64,000 nt of DNA from Enoplosus armatus (GCF_043641665.1 NC_092203.1:9959067-10023066), one strand, 5' to 3'; positions 17,001 through 29,001 are shown, counted from the stretch's first letter. The notes: a model not told the origin generated them from the letters alone. Numbers and translations are program-made.

Positions 17001-19136
17001 TTTCCTCTGTGTGTTTCTCTCTCTGTCAGACGAGGAGGCATTTGAATCTGGTAGGTAAGTCTTTGTTAGTGTTGGTTACTCATGCAAAGCGTCGCTCTGT
17101 CTGCCGCCCTTCGTCTCAGACATTTGTTGTTGTTTCGTTCCCAAACTCTCCTGCTGTCTGACGGGGGGGAAATCTCAGAGGAGCTCAGAGAAGGTGAGAT
17201 GCTACTCAGATGTTTTGTCTTTCTACCTGCCTGCGAGAAGGAAACTCACAAATTCACACAAGTGCTTGAAAAGAACTTATATGACAGTTAATCCATGCGT
17301 GCCACTCTGCTTCTCTTCATGTCGAACCAGAGGAGGATGACTTCTGCGGCAACACTGAAGGTTTCTACTTGGGTAAGACAGCTTGACTCTCAGCTGCACT
17401 GATATTCACTCTTGTTATTGAGAACCTGAAATATAATATCTAATATATGTGATTCTCAGTGGGCTTCAGGCGCAGCATGCGTCTGTGTCGGCGGCGGTTT
17501 CACAGCACCACCCAGCCGTCCTGCCACAGCCGCTGCCCCAGCAGCTGCAACAGCCCCTACGAGGAGGTGGTGCGTTACCAGCGCCACCCGCAGGACGCAC
17601 ACCGCCTCGTCGCCCTCTTAGGTACAACTTTACATTACAGTAGCCACCCTGTCTTTTAGTTTAAATCAGAAAACACGTGATTAAACGTATGATTATGATA
17701 AAGTTTTAGCTGTTGTCTTTTTCCCCTCAGGTCCATCTGGTGTGGGCGTGAATGAACTTCGGAGGCGCTTGATTGAAATTAACCCCAACATCTTCCAGGG
17801 AGCCGTGCCTCGTACGTACCAGTCATTCATTATCATCCACTGGATTTAGACTCAATTAAATGACCAAAATGTTTATTAAAACACCGAAAAAACACGGAAA
17901 AGTCCTGTTTTTTCTTCCTTCTGAGAGCTTCTGACCAGTTCTTTCGTTAGCTGGTTTTCTGTCTCAAAGAGAAACAGTATTTTATATATTTTATAAAATG
18001 TGAATGAAGTGTTTCTCTTCTCCTGGACCAGACACCACAAGAGCACCCAGAGGATACGAGGAGTCTGGCAGAGAGTATCACTTCACCAGCCGAGAAATCT
18101 TTGACAACATGATGTACAACAACAGGTACAACAGTCGAACAGTCATTTCTCCTCTTGTTCTTCCTAATTTAAACCCTCCGATATTATAAAAAGCTGTGAC
18201 TGCACGCACCACAACTGTATCCTGCAGGTTTCTGGAGTACGGCGAGTACAAAGGGAACCTGTACGGCACCAGCATCGAGTCTGTGAGGGAAGTTTTAAAC
18301 AGCAGAAAGATCTGTGTCATAGACATCGAGCCAAACGTGAGTGAAATGTTTTCATCGATTTGAGCCCCCGTTCCATTTAAAAAGTAATGGTCGGCACCCA
18401 TTAAGTCTAAATTACCTGCGGTAGCTTTAATTTGAATGTTGTTGTTTTATGTCTCCATTTAGGCCATTCAGGCAGTGAGGACCCACGAACTGAGGGCCTA
18501 CGTCATCTACGTGAAGCCTCCGTCACCGGAGCGCCTCAGGGAGACCAGACAGGACTCGTACATCACCACCAACTACTACGTCAACCGGCCATACAAAGTA
18601 AGCTCTCTTATTATTTTGATCTTGATTTGAAGCTTTTAAATGTTGTAAAGTCAAAAGAAAAAACATTTATATCTGTTTTGTTATTTGCGCATGGAAAACC
18701 AAAAAGGCATTTAAAACATTAAGACATTAAAATCATCATTTGACAGCGTGAATCAAGGTTATCAACTTATTTTTCAGACTTTACTGACTTTTCAAACAGA
18801 TAATCGATAACAAGTGACATGTTGAGCTTCAATTCAGATATTTAAATAAAAATAAAATGGATCAGAGAGATGATACACACACAAAAAGGGATTTGGTCAC
18901 TTTTTGGAGCTGGAATCACTTCTGACTTTTGTTTCCTCCAACAGGATGAAGACTTCCAGGAAATGGAAGAAACTGCCCGGAAGGTCGAGTCCCACTACTG
19001 CCAGTTCTTTGACCACGTGATCGTCAACGATGAGCTGCAGGACTCCTGCGTCCAGCTGCTGACGGCGGTGATGAAGGCGCAGGACGAGCCGCAGTGGGTC
19101 CCTGCCAGCTGGATACGACCCACCGCCCCGTCGTAA
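10865..19136 (+). CDS. mpp4: MAGUK p55 scaffold MPP4 (L27-L27-PDZ-SH3-HOOK-GUK)
   Basis: MPP4 is a membrane-associated guanylate-kinase-like scaffold of photoreceptor synapses that organises Crumbs/PSD-95-type complexes. Coding exons: 10865-10922, 11096-11217, 11378-11455, 11548-11631, 12046-12177, 14907-14988, 15341-15426, 15663-15737, 15821-16017, 16574-16632, 16752-16769, 16883-16924, 17030-17050, 17179-17193, 17331-17372, 17460-17621, 17731-17811, 18032-18125, 18228-18336, 18463-18597, 18945-19136. They total 1884 nt, giving 627 aa (human 637). Two L27 domains lie at about 20-130 ([16 protein letters not shown] follows), PDZ at 147-230, SH3 at 240-306, and an acidic linker coded by tiny exons. 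GUK starts near 418 with [12 protein letters not shown], which lacks the kinase P-loop GK[ST], as is usual for p55 MAGUKs. It ends [10 protein letters not shown]. The start is the ATG in MRQAVEAQ; upstream exons look non-coding. Confidence 0.95.
11002..11092. repeat. (TG)n microsatellite abutting the mpp4 exon-3 acceptor
   Basis: About 45 TG dinucleotides run directly into the TGCAG acceptor of the exon that starts at 11096. They occupy the place of the normal polypyrimidine tract. Confidence 0.98.
13484..14575 (+). CDS. Unidentified open reading frame nested in mpp4 intron 6
   Basis: I do not recognise this protein. The frame is open from 13103 to TGA at 14573-14575. An acceptor at 13213 (CTCACAG) and a 60-bp in-frame intron at 13608-13667 (gtaaga...cacag) suggest exons 13214-13607 and 13668-14575. 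From the first ATG after the acceptor (13484) the spliced product is about 343 aa. Visible parts: a Cys-rich start ([12 protein letters not shown]), a conserved-looking segment ([17 protein letters not shown]), a Pro-rich SH3-ligand-like stretch ([14 protein letters not shown]), an amphipathic helix likely to form a coiled coil (LDELRTTVQ through VVDRLQTLL), a Ser-rich run, and a basic end ([11 protein letters not shown]). Third codon positions are GC-rich, as in real exons nearby. It may be an independent gene. It may also be an alternative 3' end of mpp4: exon 6 ends in phase 0 and 13214 also enters in phase 0, giving a 158 + 433 residue product. The Kozak context of 13484 is poor and no clear poly(A) signal follows. 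Confidence 0.5.
   Translation: MSNCQTCCSKPVSQCRVCYTNLLWEQSLNRSAPSVYSSVLIGKKRSVHPPSLRPLPPSFITATRDFSSINDVCFFVGDNIIEELDSGDESADAASPPLPTARRWTMSPPCLTVPYYSNVDDYLQPGPRSQSPRIRTAPPTPVRPRRVVDLPPVPPVELAKQESLDELRTTVQLAASSMESSTKDIKLLGEKMAAATERMSDTVQDNSQALALLTQVVDRLQTLLAITRTEMNAPKPAVAEQDGTPEKSQTPKSEEPRPSLTHQSRCSFPSLPSSSSSSSLSSSLEAPSTSQGTSSLSVPCRGSPRTTPKTKNAPLPLNKHVHAELQASKHLLTNGLLDEPKETSLAVKGGPSNQRKKRRKKAT
16255..16400. repeat. Fragment of a fish interspersed repeat (ATTAATC family)
   Basis: Contains ATAGATTAATC, AAGCAAAAATGCCAACA and TCCAGATTCTTAAATG, the degraded core of the family that is fuller at 32680-32915, 33405-33830 and 37965-38155. It lies in an mpp4 intron. Confidence 0.5.
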
Positions 19137-19994
19137 GGGAGGACGGAGGAGGAAGAGGAGACAAGGGGACAAAAGAGATGTGACCCCTGTTATCATGGCA
19201 GCCATTATTTTCAGTCTCATTTTACAGATTCCTCACTGTAAAACAGGAATCTTTACTTGTAAATGTTTTATCTAACATTGAATGTCTTAGGGGAGAAGGA
19301 CATGAAAGAAATCTACATATTTTTTTATTTTATTTTAATCTTCTTGTTACTTGTGTGCTTGATCTGGTGCTTAAGTCGCTTCAAATCCCCAAAGATAAGA
19401 TGGAGCTGGACTCAAGCCCAAAGAAAGCCACGAAACTGTGTCAGAGTTTAATGTCCGAAGTTTAAATTTAGAGCCAACTAGAAGTAAATACTAGTTTACA
19501 ATTTGTTTCTTTGTTCTAAGCAGTTTAAAACAACTTAAGTGCATCTTCTTCTGGGCTTTTTGGAACAACAAAGACATCAGATTTTCTAAAGTAAGCAGAG
19601 CATCAAACCCATATAGTTTAATTATTACAAAAGTCATTATAGGCTCATTTCTCATAGAAAGAAAATGTAGTAAAATGATCACTGTGAACAAAAGAGACAA
19701 AAACAAGTACATTTCTTGCCCTGCTCCCCACTCTTCTACACAGACCTGCAAGAATGGGATCTTTTTCCAATTGATGTTTACATACTAGAAAGCAAAGTGG
19801 TTTAATGTTTTATGTTTTGTTTTTCATTCAGAATTTGCTAATTTCTTTGTGGTTTCCTTTTGTCTAAAATGTGTCATTGCATGCCAAAATTTTTCAAGAT
19901 TTACTAAACATTAACAAAAAGCTGTCATAATGTGATAATATGCAAGCAAATCAATGACATTTTGATATTTGTACCAGTTTGTGATATTAATAAA
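19137..19994 (+). other. mpp4: mpp4 3' UTR with poly(A) signal
   Basis: AT-rich sequence follows the TAA and runs to AATAAA at 19989-19994 (TATTAATAAACC). No coding signal is seen. Confidence 0.7.
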
Positions 19995-20099
19995 CCACTT
20001 CTGATAGTAATTTATTCAATCATGCATTTCATCACTCATTTATTCATGTTTTACTACGTTCTATGCTTTTATTTTGAAGATACAGGAAGTTTTGTGTGC

Positions 20100-20277
20100 T
20101 ACTCGTAAAAACATCCGGGTAACGTCTCTCCGCCTGCAGAGCGTAAATAAAGTAAATAATCAAAGTAGCGGTGTACTCACCTTTTAACAGTTGTAGTCGT
20201 TAAATTATACTTATCATCTAAAGATGATTTAACTAGAAGAATATTGAAAGGCGTAATTTTAGGAGAAGTTTTACAGT
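20100..20277 (+). promoter_or_regulatory. tmem237: tmem237 promoter / 5' UTR region
   Basis: This short region lies between the mpp4 poly(A) site and the tmem237 start. It holds GGGTAACG (20117-20124); the GGTAAC within it fits one half of an RFX X-box, the usual driver of ciliary genes. I do not see a good second half, so this is only suggestive. Confidence 0.25.
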
Positions 20278-23200
20278 ATGGATACGGGAGGCTCAAAGGT
20301 AACTTATTTTCCCAACGCTGAATAACGATAGCTAACGGTAACCTGACTTGATTGATTTTACAGTAGCTCTAGCGTTAGCATAAAGCTAAATGTTGTATTG
20401 ACGAAAATTGTAATATTTCTAAATTATTTTTGGTGTAAACAATATTTTTTGTGTATTAACTAAGGCTAACTAACTTAACTTTAACTAGTACACTAGCTCC
20501 AGACTGTTCGGTAATAACGTACGGTTACGTTACATTTGGGATACTTATAGAAAGCTAGCTTACTTGTAAATATTGCTAACAATCTAGATGACGTTATGTT
20601 TCTTGTTATTATAGAAAATGCGACCCAGGGAGCTCCCGCCTCTTCCACAGGTTGGTCATATAACTTCAATTAAACCGAGAAAGGCCAGGAACTTCATCCA
20701 ACATTAAATATCTGGTCGTTGTATTTCATAAAAGCAAATCATTTCAGCACAATTTGAATATCATACAGGTTTTATAGTAATAAAAATACACCAGTGTTGT
20801 ACCAATTAGTCGGTGATTCAATTAGTCATCAGCAATTTTGATAATAGATTAATTGTTGAAGTCCTTTGTCAAGTAGAAATGTCAAACTTTCTGGTTTCAG
20901 CTTCAATAAATATCACAATGAAAAAGCTGGATGTGACAGAAAGAGACCTCTGTGATATCTGATCTAAAAGCCCCCCTCCCAAATAAGAGGCTTTTTATAT
21001 GTTGTTTGTCATTTAACAAAACCAGACAAGTAATAAAAAGGTCCTCAGAATTTCCCCGAGTACATGCAGAGACAATAAAACACAATAAAGGTGTTGTTGT
21101 TTATTCACCACCTCCACAAACATCGCCAGAAAGATTAAACCAGATTCCACAGACGCACACTTCCTGGACGTTTCACTCAAACGCTTACAACAAGAGTCTG
21201 AAAAGGTTCGAGCCGTCTGACCTCTGCCCTCAGTAATCCTCGGTCCTGGCGGATGTATGGACACAGATTTAGCCAGGGATTTAACAGTCAGCCAAGATGT
21301 TATGTGTAGCTTCACTCCACTCTTATTCTATTCTTGGGAATGGCCAGAAAGACGACGGTAAGGTTTGCTGTCTCATCTGTGACTGTATGTTATAACTGAT
21401 GTTTTCTGGAAAGGTCACACAAAGTCTTTCAAAGAAACTCTTCCTTTGCATCTGGGCCCCTTGTTTCAGATAAGAGGTCATTTGTTCATGTATTTACGCT
21501 ACATTTAACGGGACCAAACTGACTTCTCTTTTTGTCTCTCAAGCGAGGGCAACGAGCACTTCCTGCAATGCCGAGGTAGGTGAATGTGTTTTTATTTGTA
21601 ACAGCTGCTGTGATATAATGTCATCGTATCTGCAGTATTTCTGCTGAACAGTCAAACCAAACCTTTTCTTCTCTCTTCTGTCGGACGTTTGGAAACATGA
21701 AGTCAAGACACAGCTGGTGAGCCAAGATGAAAACATCTCATATTTGCACTGAAGCTCTTGATTAAATTTAACTTTTTCTATATTTATGCATCATCTTGTA
21801 CAGGAGAAGCACCAGCACAGAAACATAAGAAGAAGAGGGTGAGAAAGGAGACAAATGGAGTGGACGATATGGACGGTACAAGACTTAAGATACTTAACAT
21901 CACTGTAGATGGATGTCTTTTAGACATAGAATAATATATCTGACTTAAAATCAAGAGATCGGAAGTTCATTGCTTGGTTTTGCTGCAAAAAAGGAATCAT
22001 GATATAGCTTTGTAATGTGGAAAGCTTCTGTTGTTTCCTGTTTAGATCAGGGGATGGAGATGGGAGGCCTGGGCAGCCGGAGGGAATCTGAGGTCAGAGA
22101 GCAACTTACCTTGGAACCCCCGACGGATGCCCCCCCGCAGAGGAGGAAGAAGAAGAAGAAAACAGCCACTATAGGTAAAGACTGAGAACACAATGCTGCT
22201 TGTCTTCTAACAACCTTCAGATGTTCATCATGATGTGCACGATGAAATGTACATTTTTGAGGCTTCTCGACCATCACAAGAAAACAATTTCACTCTAAAA
22301 ACAGCGGAGAGGATCGAGATCACTGGCCAGCTCAAGAAGAAGGAGATCTAAAGATGTGTACATTTGTGGTTTCAGATCTTGACGACGACCAAGCTGACCT
22401 GGTGAACGGAGATGCAGCAGATCAGACCACCGATGGAGAAGAAGTGGTGAAAAAAACCAAAAAGAGAAGGTTTGTTTCTTGTTTCTTTCTTCTCTATGAC
22501 TGAAGTATTTTGTATATGATTCATTTTTCTCTATAACCGTTATTCTTTGTGGTTTCAGGAAGTCAAAAGTGGCTGAATCACAGCTTCCCGACGAATTGGA
22601 CGTAGAAGAGGATGATATTATCACCGACACCCCTCCTCCGATCCCCCAGCATTCCCTGTTCTCGGCTCCGCAGGGTCAGAGCCAGCCGGTGGGGAAAGTC
22701 TTCGTCGAGAGGAACAGTGAGTAACGAAAGGAGAAGATGTGGTCTGTTAAAAGGTAAAAGTGGTAGTTTGAACTTGTAAGTGTGTGTGTTTTTCATGGAG
22801 AGCGTTTCCAGGCTGCCGAGCGCTCAGACTGGAGGAAGACCAGCGACCAGATGGATAATATGACGGACTTCCAGCACATTCAGCCGCTCTGGACCACCAG
22901 AGACGTTTCTATCAGAGTGCACGAAGGCTTCAGGTGAAGGAAAAGTCTCTCTGCTTCCAAAATATGTACAAGTGTGTAGCCCCCCCCCCCCCTAAATATC
23001 CCTGCTCTCCTTTGCATCTGGTTCAGGGTGTTCGGTCTGTATTGTCATGGCTTCCTAGCGGGCTACGCCGTGTGGAACGTGGTGGTGGTGTACATGTTAG
23101 CCGGGCAGCACCTCACCGCTCTGTCCAACCTGCTGGAGCAGTACCACGTCCTGGCCTACCCGTCCCAGTCTCTGCTCTACATGCTGCTGGCCATCAGCAC

Positions 23201-23955
23201 GGTGGCCGCCTTCGACAGGTAAAGCTGGAGGATGCTGCTTTGTAAAATGTTTATTGTGACGAATGCAGCTAAAATCAAGTTGTTTATTGAACTCTTGTGT
23301 TCTCAGAGTGAACCTGGCCAAAGGCTCCATGGCTCTGCGGGAGTTCATCACCCTGGACCCCGTCGCTCTCGCCTCATTCTGTGAGTCCACGCTGTTACTC
23401 CACTTTACCCCTTCAGCACGGGGCTCTGAAGGGTTAACGATGCTTTTCCTCTCAAACAAACAACAGACTCACACTCTTTGTTCATTTTGTATCCTCCAGT
23501 GTATTTCTCAGCGTTGGTCCTCTCTCTGAGCCAGCAGATGACCAGCGATCGAATCAACCTGTACCCAGACTTCAACACAACGTTATGGTGAGCTCACTGG
23601 ACTCATGTCATGTTTCTGTCTTACTGTGAAGCCTTGATATGATAACTGTCCTTTTTCTCCTCTAGGCCTCCGGGGTCGGAGCACCAGATTCTCCACCCGT
23701 GGGTGACCGTCAACCTGGTGGTGGCTCTGCTGGTGGGGCTGGCCTGGATCTTCATCGCCATCCGACCCGAAACAGACTACACAGAGTGTGAGAAAGAATA
23801 ATCTGTGACGAATACTGCTTTAATGTCAATTTTGAGTTTTGAAAATCCACCGTAAAACGTTGATTTGATTATCTTGTGCTTCTTCTTCAGGTTATCTGAT
23901 GGCCATGGAGACTGAGCCTCCAAAACCAGAGGACAGATCAGAAATGACCGCCTGA
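20278..23955 (+). CDS. tmem237: TMEM237, ciliary transition-zone tetraspan protein
   Basis: TMEM237 (ALS2CR4) sits in the ciliary transition zone with the MKS/JBTS module; human mutations cause Joubert syndrome 14. Exons: 20278-20298, 20615-20650, 21544-21575, 21703-21716, 21804-21875, 22046-22174, 22376-22469, 22559-22716, 22801-22933, 23027-23218, 23307-23380, 23500-23587, 23666-23787, 23891-23955. They total 1230 nt, giving 409 aa (human 408). The N-terminal half is hydrophilic with Lys-rich runs (KHKKKR, RRKKKKK, KKTKKRR) and matches the family at RALPAMPSQD and KVFVERN. Four membrane segments follow at about 231-256 ([20 protein letters not shown]), 275-295, 309-325 and 361-382 ([15 protein letters not shown]). 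The 14-nt exon at 21703 is the least certain border, although it keeps the frame and restores the family's SQD motif. Confidence 0.93.
20790..20925. repeat. Fish interspersed repeat copy (minus orientation relative to 32680)
   Basis: Carries AATTAGTCGGTGATTCAATTAGTC, split by changes, then TTTTGATAATAGATTAATTGTT and AATGTCAAACTTTCTGG, with short direct and inverted ATTAGTC units. It lies in tmem237 intron 2. Confidence 0.55.
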
Positions 23956-24188
23956 GAAGAAAATATTCTGTATATCTGCTGTGACACCTACTGGACAGCT
24001 TTGTTGTCATTTTGCACATATTTTTTAACTGTATTTTGGCAGTGAACTTTGGTTTTGTAGATTATTTTTGTATGCTTTGAAAAGTGAATGTGCTCGTCTC
24101 TTTTTAAATACAGAGTTTTATCCAACAAATCCAACAATGCTTCTTTATTGTTTTTAAATAGAATACACCTATAGATAAATATATGAGA

Positions 24189-24194
24189 AATAAA
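24189..24194 (+). terminator. tmem237: Poly(A) signal, tmem237 (candidate)
   Basis: AATAAA lies 234 bp after the tmem237 stop. It is the only canonical hexamer before the cyp20a1 promoter region. Confidence 0.5.
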
Positions 24195-24504
24195 TTAGTA
24201 TGTCATACTAATCAGAAGTTGTGGGATTTAGTTTAAGTGTCAGCTGACATGTAATGGGTGAAAGCAGTTCAGAGAAAGTGTAAGCGTTTAAAGCAGTTAC
24301 ATTTCATTTATTTATCAAGTATCAAGCTTATCCATCGATTCCTTCTGAGGTCAACTAGTTTGGTTTACCCCGCCATCCAGACTGTGTAGTCGAACACAGA
24401 GAAGTCATTTTGTCCGTGCAGGTTCTGTTGACGTGGTAACGGTGGCTGTTATCAGTTTGGGTGGAAATCTCCAGATACTCATGAGTAAAAGTTAGTAAAA
24501 AGTC

Positions 24505-27500
24505 ATGCTGGACTTTGCCATCTTTGCTGTCACGTTTGTCATCATTTTAGTCGGTGCTGTTCTTTATTTGTACCCGGTAAGTCTCAGTTTGACGTTAGCT
24601 CTAGCGTTAAGTTAACGCTAGCTACTTAGCTCTCTGCTATCACGAGACATTGTTACGCCAATATCCTTTCAACAGAGAGTTCATTTAAAGTTCCCTTGTT
24701 CATCAGTAAGCGGCAACGTCTCATATAACATCATTTAAGATCTTCAACCAATTGTTGCAACCTTTTGGTCATTTCGGCGTACATCCAACACAGCAATCAG
24801 TAACCTGGTTCAATGAAATACAACTTTAAGAATTCGCGGTGGGCGGTAACTGCACCGCTGTCCGCGTACTCAACTAGCTATTAAAGTTAAAATTGTGAAA
24901 ATGTATGTATCATTTGTATGGCGATTTTACCCGAAGACCTGTAAAATTGACCAGGTGACCTTAAGTGGTGGCTTACAATGTGTCTGTTTGCCAGCAAGTG
25001 AAGAAGCATTAAATTGCCGTATTTCTCAATGTGATTCCATACTACTGAATGGAACACTAATTGTAAAACTCTAGCTGTAATCGGGACTGGAATAACCAAC
25101 CTATCAACTTATTAAATGAGAATGTTAGACAGTACACATATCTATATTGTCGAAATTGTATAAGTAATGAAATATTTTATTGACACTTCATGTCTTCAGT
25201 CATCCAGAAGGGCCTCTGGCATCCCAGGTCTCAATCCTACAGATGAGAAGTAAGTTGTCATCTTTACCTCTGCTTTTGCAGCTGGCAGCGCATGTACAGA
25301 GCAGTGTGCAGCAGTTGTACATCATTTGTTATTCACGGCTTTCTGCTCTCTCAGGGATGGGAACCTGCAGGACATTGTGAACAGAGGCAGTCTACATGAG
25401 TTCCTCGTCAGTCTGCATCAGGAGTTTGGGTCTGTGGCGTCGTTCTGGTTCGGCGGTCGGCCGGTGGTTAGCCTGGGCTCCGTGCACCAGCTACGGCAAC
25501 ACATCAACCCCAACCACACCAGTAAGTGCACCAGAAGTCTCTCTCATAGTGTCATAGTATAGTCTCTGTAATTCTGTGAGGACTTAAACTTTCAGCCTTC
25601 TTTGTCTTGCTGGAAACTAAAATAAACAAAACAGTTTTTTTTTTTGTTCCTGTCAGCTGACTCTTTTGAGACGATGCTGAAGTCGTTGCTAGGTTACCAG
25701 TCAGGAATGGGAGGCGGGGCCACCGAGACCGTAATGAGGAAAAAGGTGTACGAGAGTGCCATCAACAAAACACTGACGGACAACTTCCCGCTTGTGCTGA
25801 AGGTTTGTATCACGGATGGAAACTACTGCAAAACGTTCACACTACTCGCTGAAATTAAGCATTCACAAATACACCTGCTGTAATTGTTTTCTCTTGCTTA
25901 GCTGGTGGAGGAGCTGGTGGGAAAGTGGAAGTCATTCCCGGAGACCCAGCATACCCCTCTGTGTGCCCACCTGCTGGGTCTGGCCATGAAGACTGTCACC
26001 CAGCTGGCTCTGGGCGATCGCTTCAGAGACGACACGGAGGTCCTTTCCTTCCGCAAGAACCACGAGGCGGTGAGACAACGCCACTTACCTTTAGGAAGAG
26101 AGAGTGAAAGTGACCTTGTACCTCTTACACAAACTCCAGTCGCCGTTGTGCATTGGAGTCTGGTCTTTTTCTCTGCTCCTGTGGGTGTTTGCATTTTCTA
26201 CAATCAATTTCTCCTTGCATAATTTTGTACAAAGAAGCCCTTCCTCTTTGATTCTGAGGGCACTGACATCAATACCTCATGGGGATTTCATCGTATATTA
26301 TATATTATGGTTCATTTTATTTCAGTCTTGTTACTCTTGTTGTACATTCAACCCGAGAGAAGAAAGGCTTTGAATTTTTGACTCATTTCCTTTTCCTTGG
26401 GGTTTAGAGATGCCCTACAAACCAGACACGTGGCCTGTTAAAGTTCTGTTGAAATGGGTCAGTTGATTTGTTTTTCTCCCCTTCTTGCGCCACCAGATCT
26501 GGTCAGAAATTGGGAAAGGCTACTTGGACGGCTCCCTGGAGAAAAGCTCCAGCAGGAAAGGACATTATGAGAAGGGTGCGTGAGGTTTGCGTCATTCCTT
26601 TTGAGTCTAGTGAGTCTAGTTTTTGTCTTGATGTTCATTTTATCCATTTAGCCCTCACACCTGCTGTGTGTTGATATGTGGGAGCAGCGTTGGGCTTCTA
26701 CTGTTGCTCGGCTGTGAAGAAACAGGAGGAAAAGTTTGCAGAGGCTCAGACATGATCTCTGTGTGTAGATGTGTGACTGTGCATAACCAACACATTCAGT
26801 ATCATAGCCTTAATCAGTGAACAGCCTGAGTTTTGGGGGACTGGGGGAGTTTTGGATCGATTCTTCTGCCAAGGACACTTGTTACTGGGACTTGGCACCT
26901 GGCCGGAGTTAATTTTAGATGCTGTCTGAAGGGCTGGAAACAAGATGGATGCTTGAAATGCTGTCTTTTTAACTTGTAACTCCAGTGAGAGTGTGAAAAA
27001 TTGAAAAAAGTGACACAAGTAAAAACGTTTCTTCCCGCGTGTTCAGCTCTGTCAGAGATGGAGTCTGTTCTGCTGTCGGCGGCGAAGGAGAGAAAAGCCC
27101 AGAGGAAGCAGACGGTGTTTGTAGACGCTCTGCTTCAGTCCAGCCTCACAGAACGGCAGGTGAATACTGATGAAGTCACCAATTCTAGTTTAAAGCTCAA
27201 AGGACACCCGACAGATCTTCATGGTTCCCACAAAGGTCTGAAAAAGTACTGAAATTATATTCTTTGTTTGTTTCAGATCATGGAGGACTGTATGGTTTTC
27301 ACTTTGGCCGGATGCGTTATCACTGCCAACTGTAAGTGACAACCATCAAAACAGTTGCAGATCAATTCTCCATCTATTGACTGATTATTTAGTGCTGCAA
27401 CTAACGACTATTTACTTGGTGACGCCTTCAAATATTTCTTCCATTTTCAGTCTACTAGGATCAAATCTTCACATGGGAGGAATGTGAAGAAACCAGAGAA

Positions 27501-28872
27501 CAAACTTTATTTGAGAAGATATTTTCATCCCTAGCTTCTCAGCCTTTTTAAACTGCCTGCAACTTTATGGTTAAAAAGAGGGAAGTTTTCTTCAGAAGTC
27601 AGGAGAACTCAGAGGACAAGTTTTCTTTGTCTTTGAATCCTTCAGGACTTTTGACACAGCCAGTCATATTATTAAGCGCATTATGTTTAAATCAAACGAT
27701 CCCTGCAACAGTCAACAAGTGTCCTAGAACAACAAATCAAATTGATCCCTAAAGCCCACATGTAAAATGTTGTGTTTTGGCAGTGTGTATCTGGGCACTT
27801 CACTTCCTGTCCACCTCAGAAGAAGTTCAGGACAAACTGCACCAGGAGCTGGAGGAGGTTTTGGGGTCAGATCCAGTTTCCTTGGAGAAGATCCCACAGC
27901 TCAAGTAAGATCTTTGGACCTGGCTTTATGTCTAATCCATCAAATCAGACCAGACTGATTTACCAGATTAACCAGTGTCATCCAGGCATATTTGGTGCGT
28001 TCGATAACCTTGATCTCATCACATCTCTGTCCTTAAGATACTGCCAGCAGGTCCTCAACGAGACAGTGAGGACCGCCAAGCTGACCCCCGTCGCGGCTCG
28101 GCTTCAGCAAGTGGAGGGAAAAGTCGATCAACATGTCATTCCCAAAGAGGTGTCTGTTTATTTCTCTTCAGCTCATCACGAAATGATTACAGACAATCAG
28201 ACACATTTAAAATGCTAATGTTTTGTTTTTGCTATATTCCAGACTTTAGTCATCTACGCTTTGGGAGTGGTCCTGCAAGACTGTGAGACCTGGAGCACCC
28301 CATACAGGTTCACTGTACATATATTCACATTTACTGTCAACATGTTCATCAGTTCATGTCAAAATGGCTGCCCATTAAATAAATACTAATAACTTTAGCT
28401 GTCCTCCAAAACTAATGACATTCCCATCAGCGTCATATTGGTTTGTTGTATATATAATTTGTGATGTGATGACTGTGACGTCCCTCAGGTTTGACCCAGA
28501 TCGGTTTGAGGAGGAATCTGTCAGGAAGAGCTTCTGTCTGCTCGGATTCTCTGGCAATCAAACATGTCCGGAGCTCAGGTAAAGACTAACAGTAAAACAC
28601 AAAACAGCAAAAGCTTTCTTGGAGCTGTAAAAAGGAGCTAATTAATTTGACTTTGAATGTTCTGTTTTTATTCAATGATCTGGACTCGCTCCCTGTGTTT
28701 GGACATCCTATGTAGGTTTGCCTACACTGTGGCTACTGTCCTGCTCAGCACGTTGGTGCGGCAGCTGAAGCTCCACCAGTTGAAGGGACAGGTCATGGAG
28801 GTCAGATCTGAGCTGGTGTCCACACCGAAGGACGAAACCTGGATCACCGCCAGCAAACGAAGCTCGAGCTAG
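24505..28872 (+). CDS. cyp20a1: Orphan cytochrome P450 CYP20A1
   Basis: CYP20A1 is an ER-anchored P450 without an established substrate. Exons: 24505-24576, 25200-25249, 25355-25521, 25657-25802, 25902-26069, 26497-26575, 27047-27159, 27277-27331, 27784-27904, 28038-28149, 28243-28307, 28489-28578, 28716-28872. They total 1395 nt, giving 464 aa (human 462). The start MLDFAIFAVTF is a membrane anchor (1-24), and the first exon encodes just this. The K-helix ExxR is E332-T-V-R335. The heme cysteine is C409 in GFSGNQTCPEL, which departs from the usual FxxGxRxCxG. The I-helix reads LAGCVITAN at 275-283 in place of AGxDT. Both departures are typical of CYP20. One border (28038, CCTTAAG acceptor) is weak but keeps KYCQQVLNETVR in frame. 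Confidence 0.95.
24601..24621. repeat. Perfect inverted repeat, 10-bp arms, in cyp20a1 intron 1
   Basis: CTAGCGTTAA, then G, then TTAACGCTAG. It lies just after the first donor. It resembles the many GTTAGC-rich stretches in this genome and may be a remnant of a repeat. Confidence 0.7.
27395..27500. repeat. Fish interspersed repeat fragment
   Basis: Begins GTGCTGCAACTAACGACTATTT, the usual left end of the family also found at 32680 and 37965. It lies in a cyp20a1 intron. Confidence 0.6.
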
Positions 28873-29001
28873 TCTCCTATTTAACATCTTGACTAAAGGA
28901 ATTACCAGCAACGTATTTCTTGAATGTTGAGGATCTAGTCTGCCAGAGAAACCCATGAGTCACGTTAACTCTTGTCTTTTATGGTTGTTGACACTTTTTG
29001 G

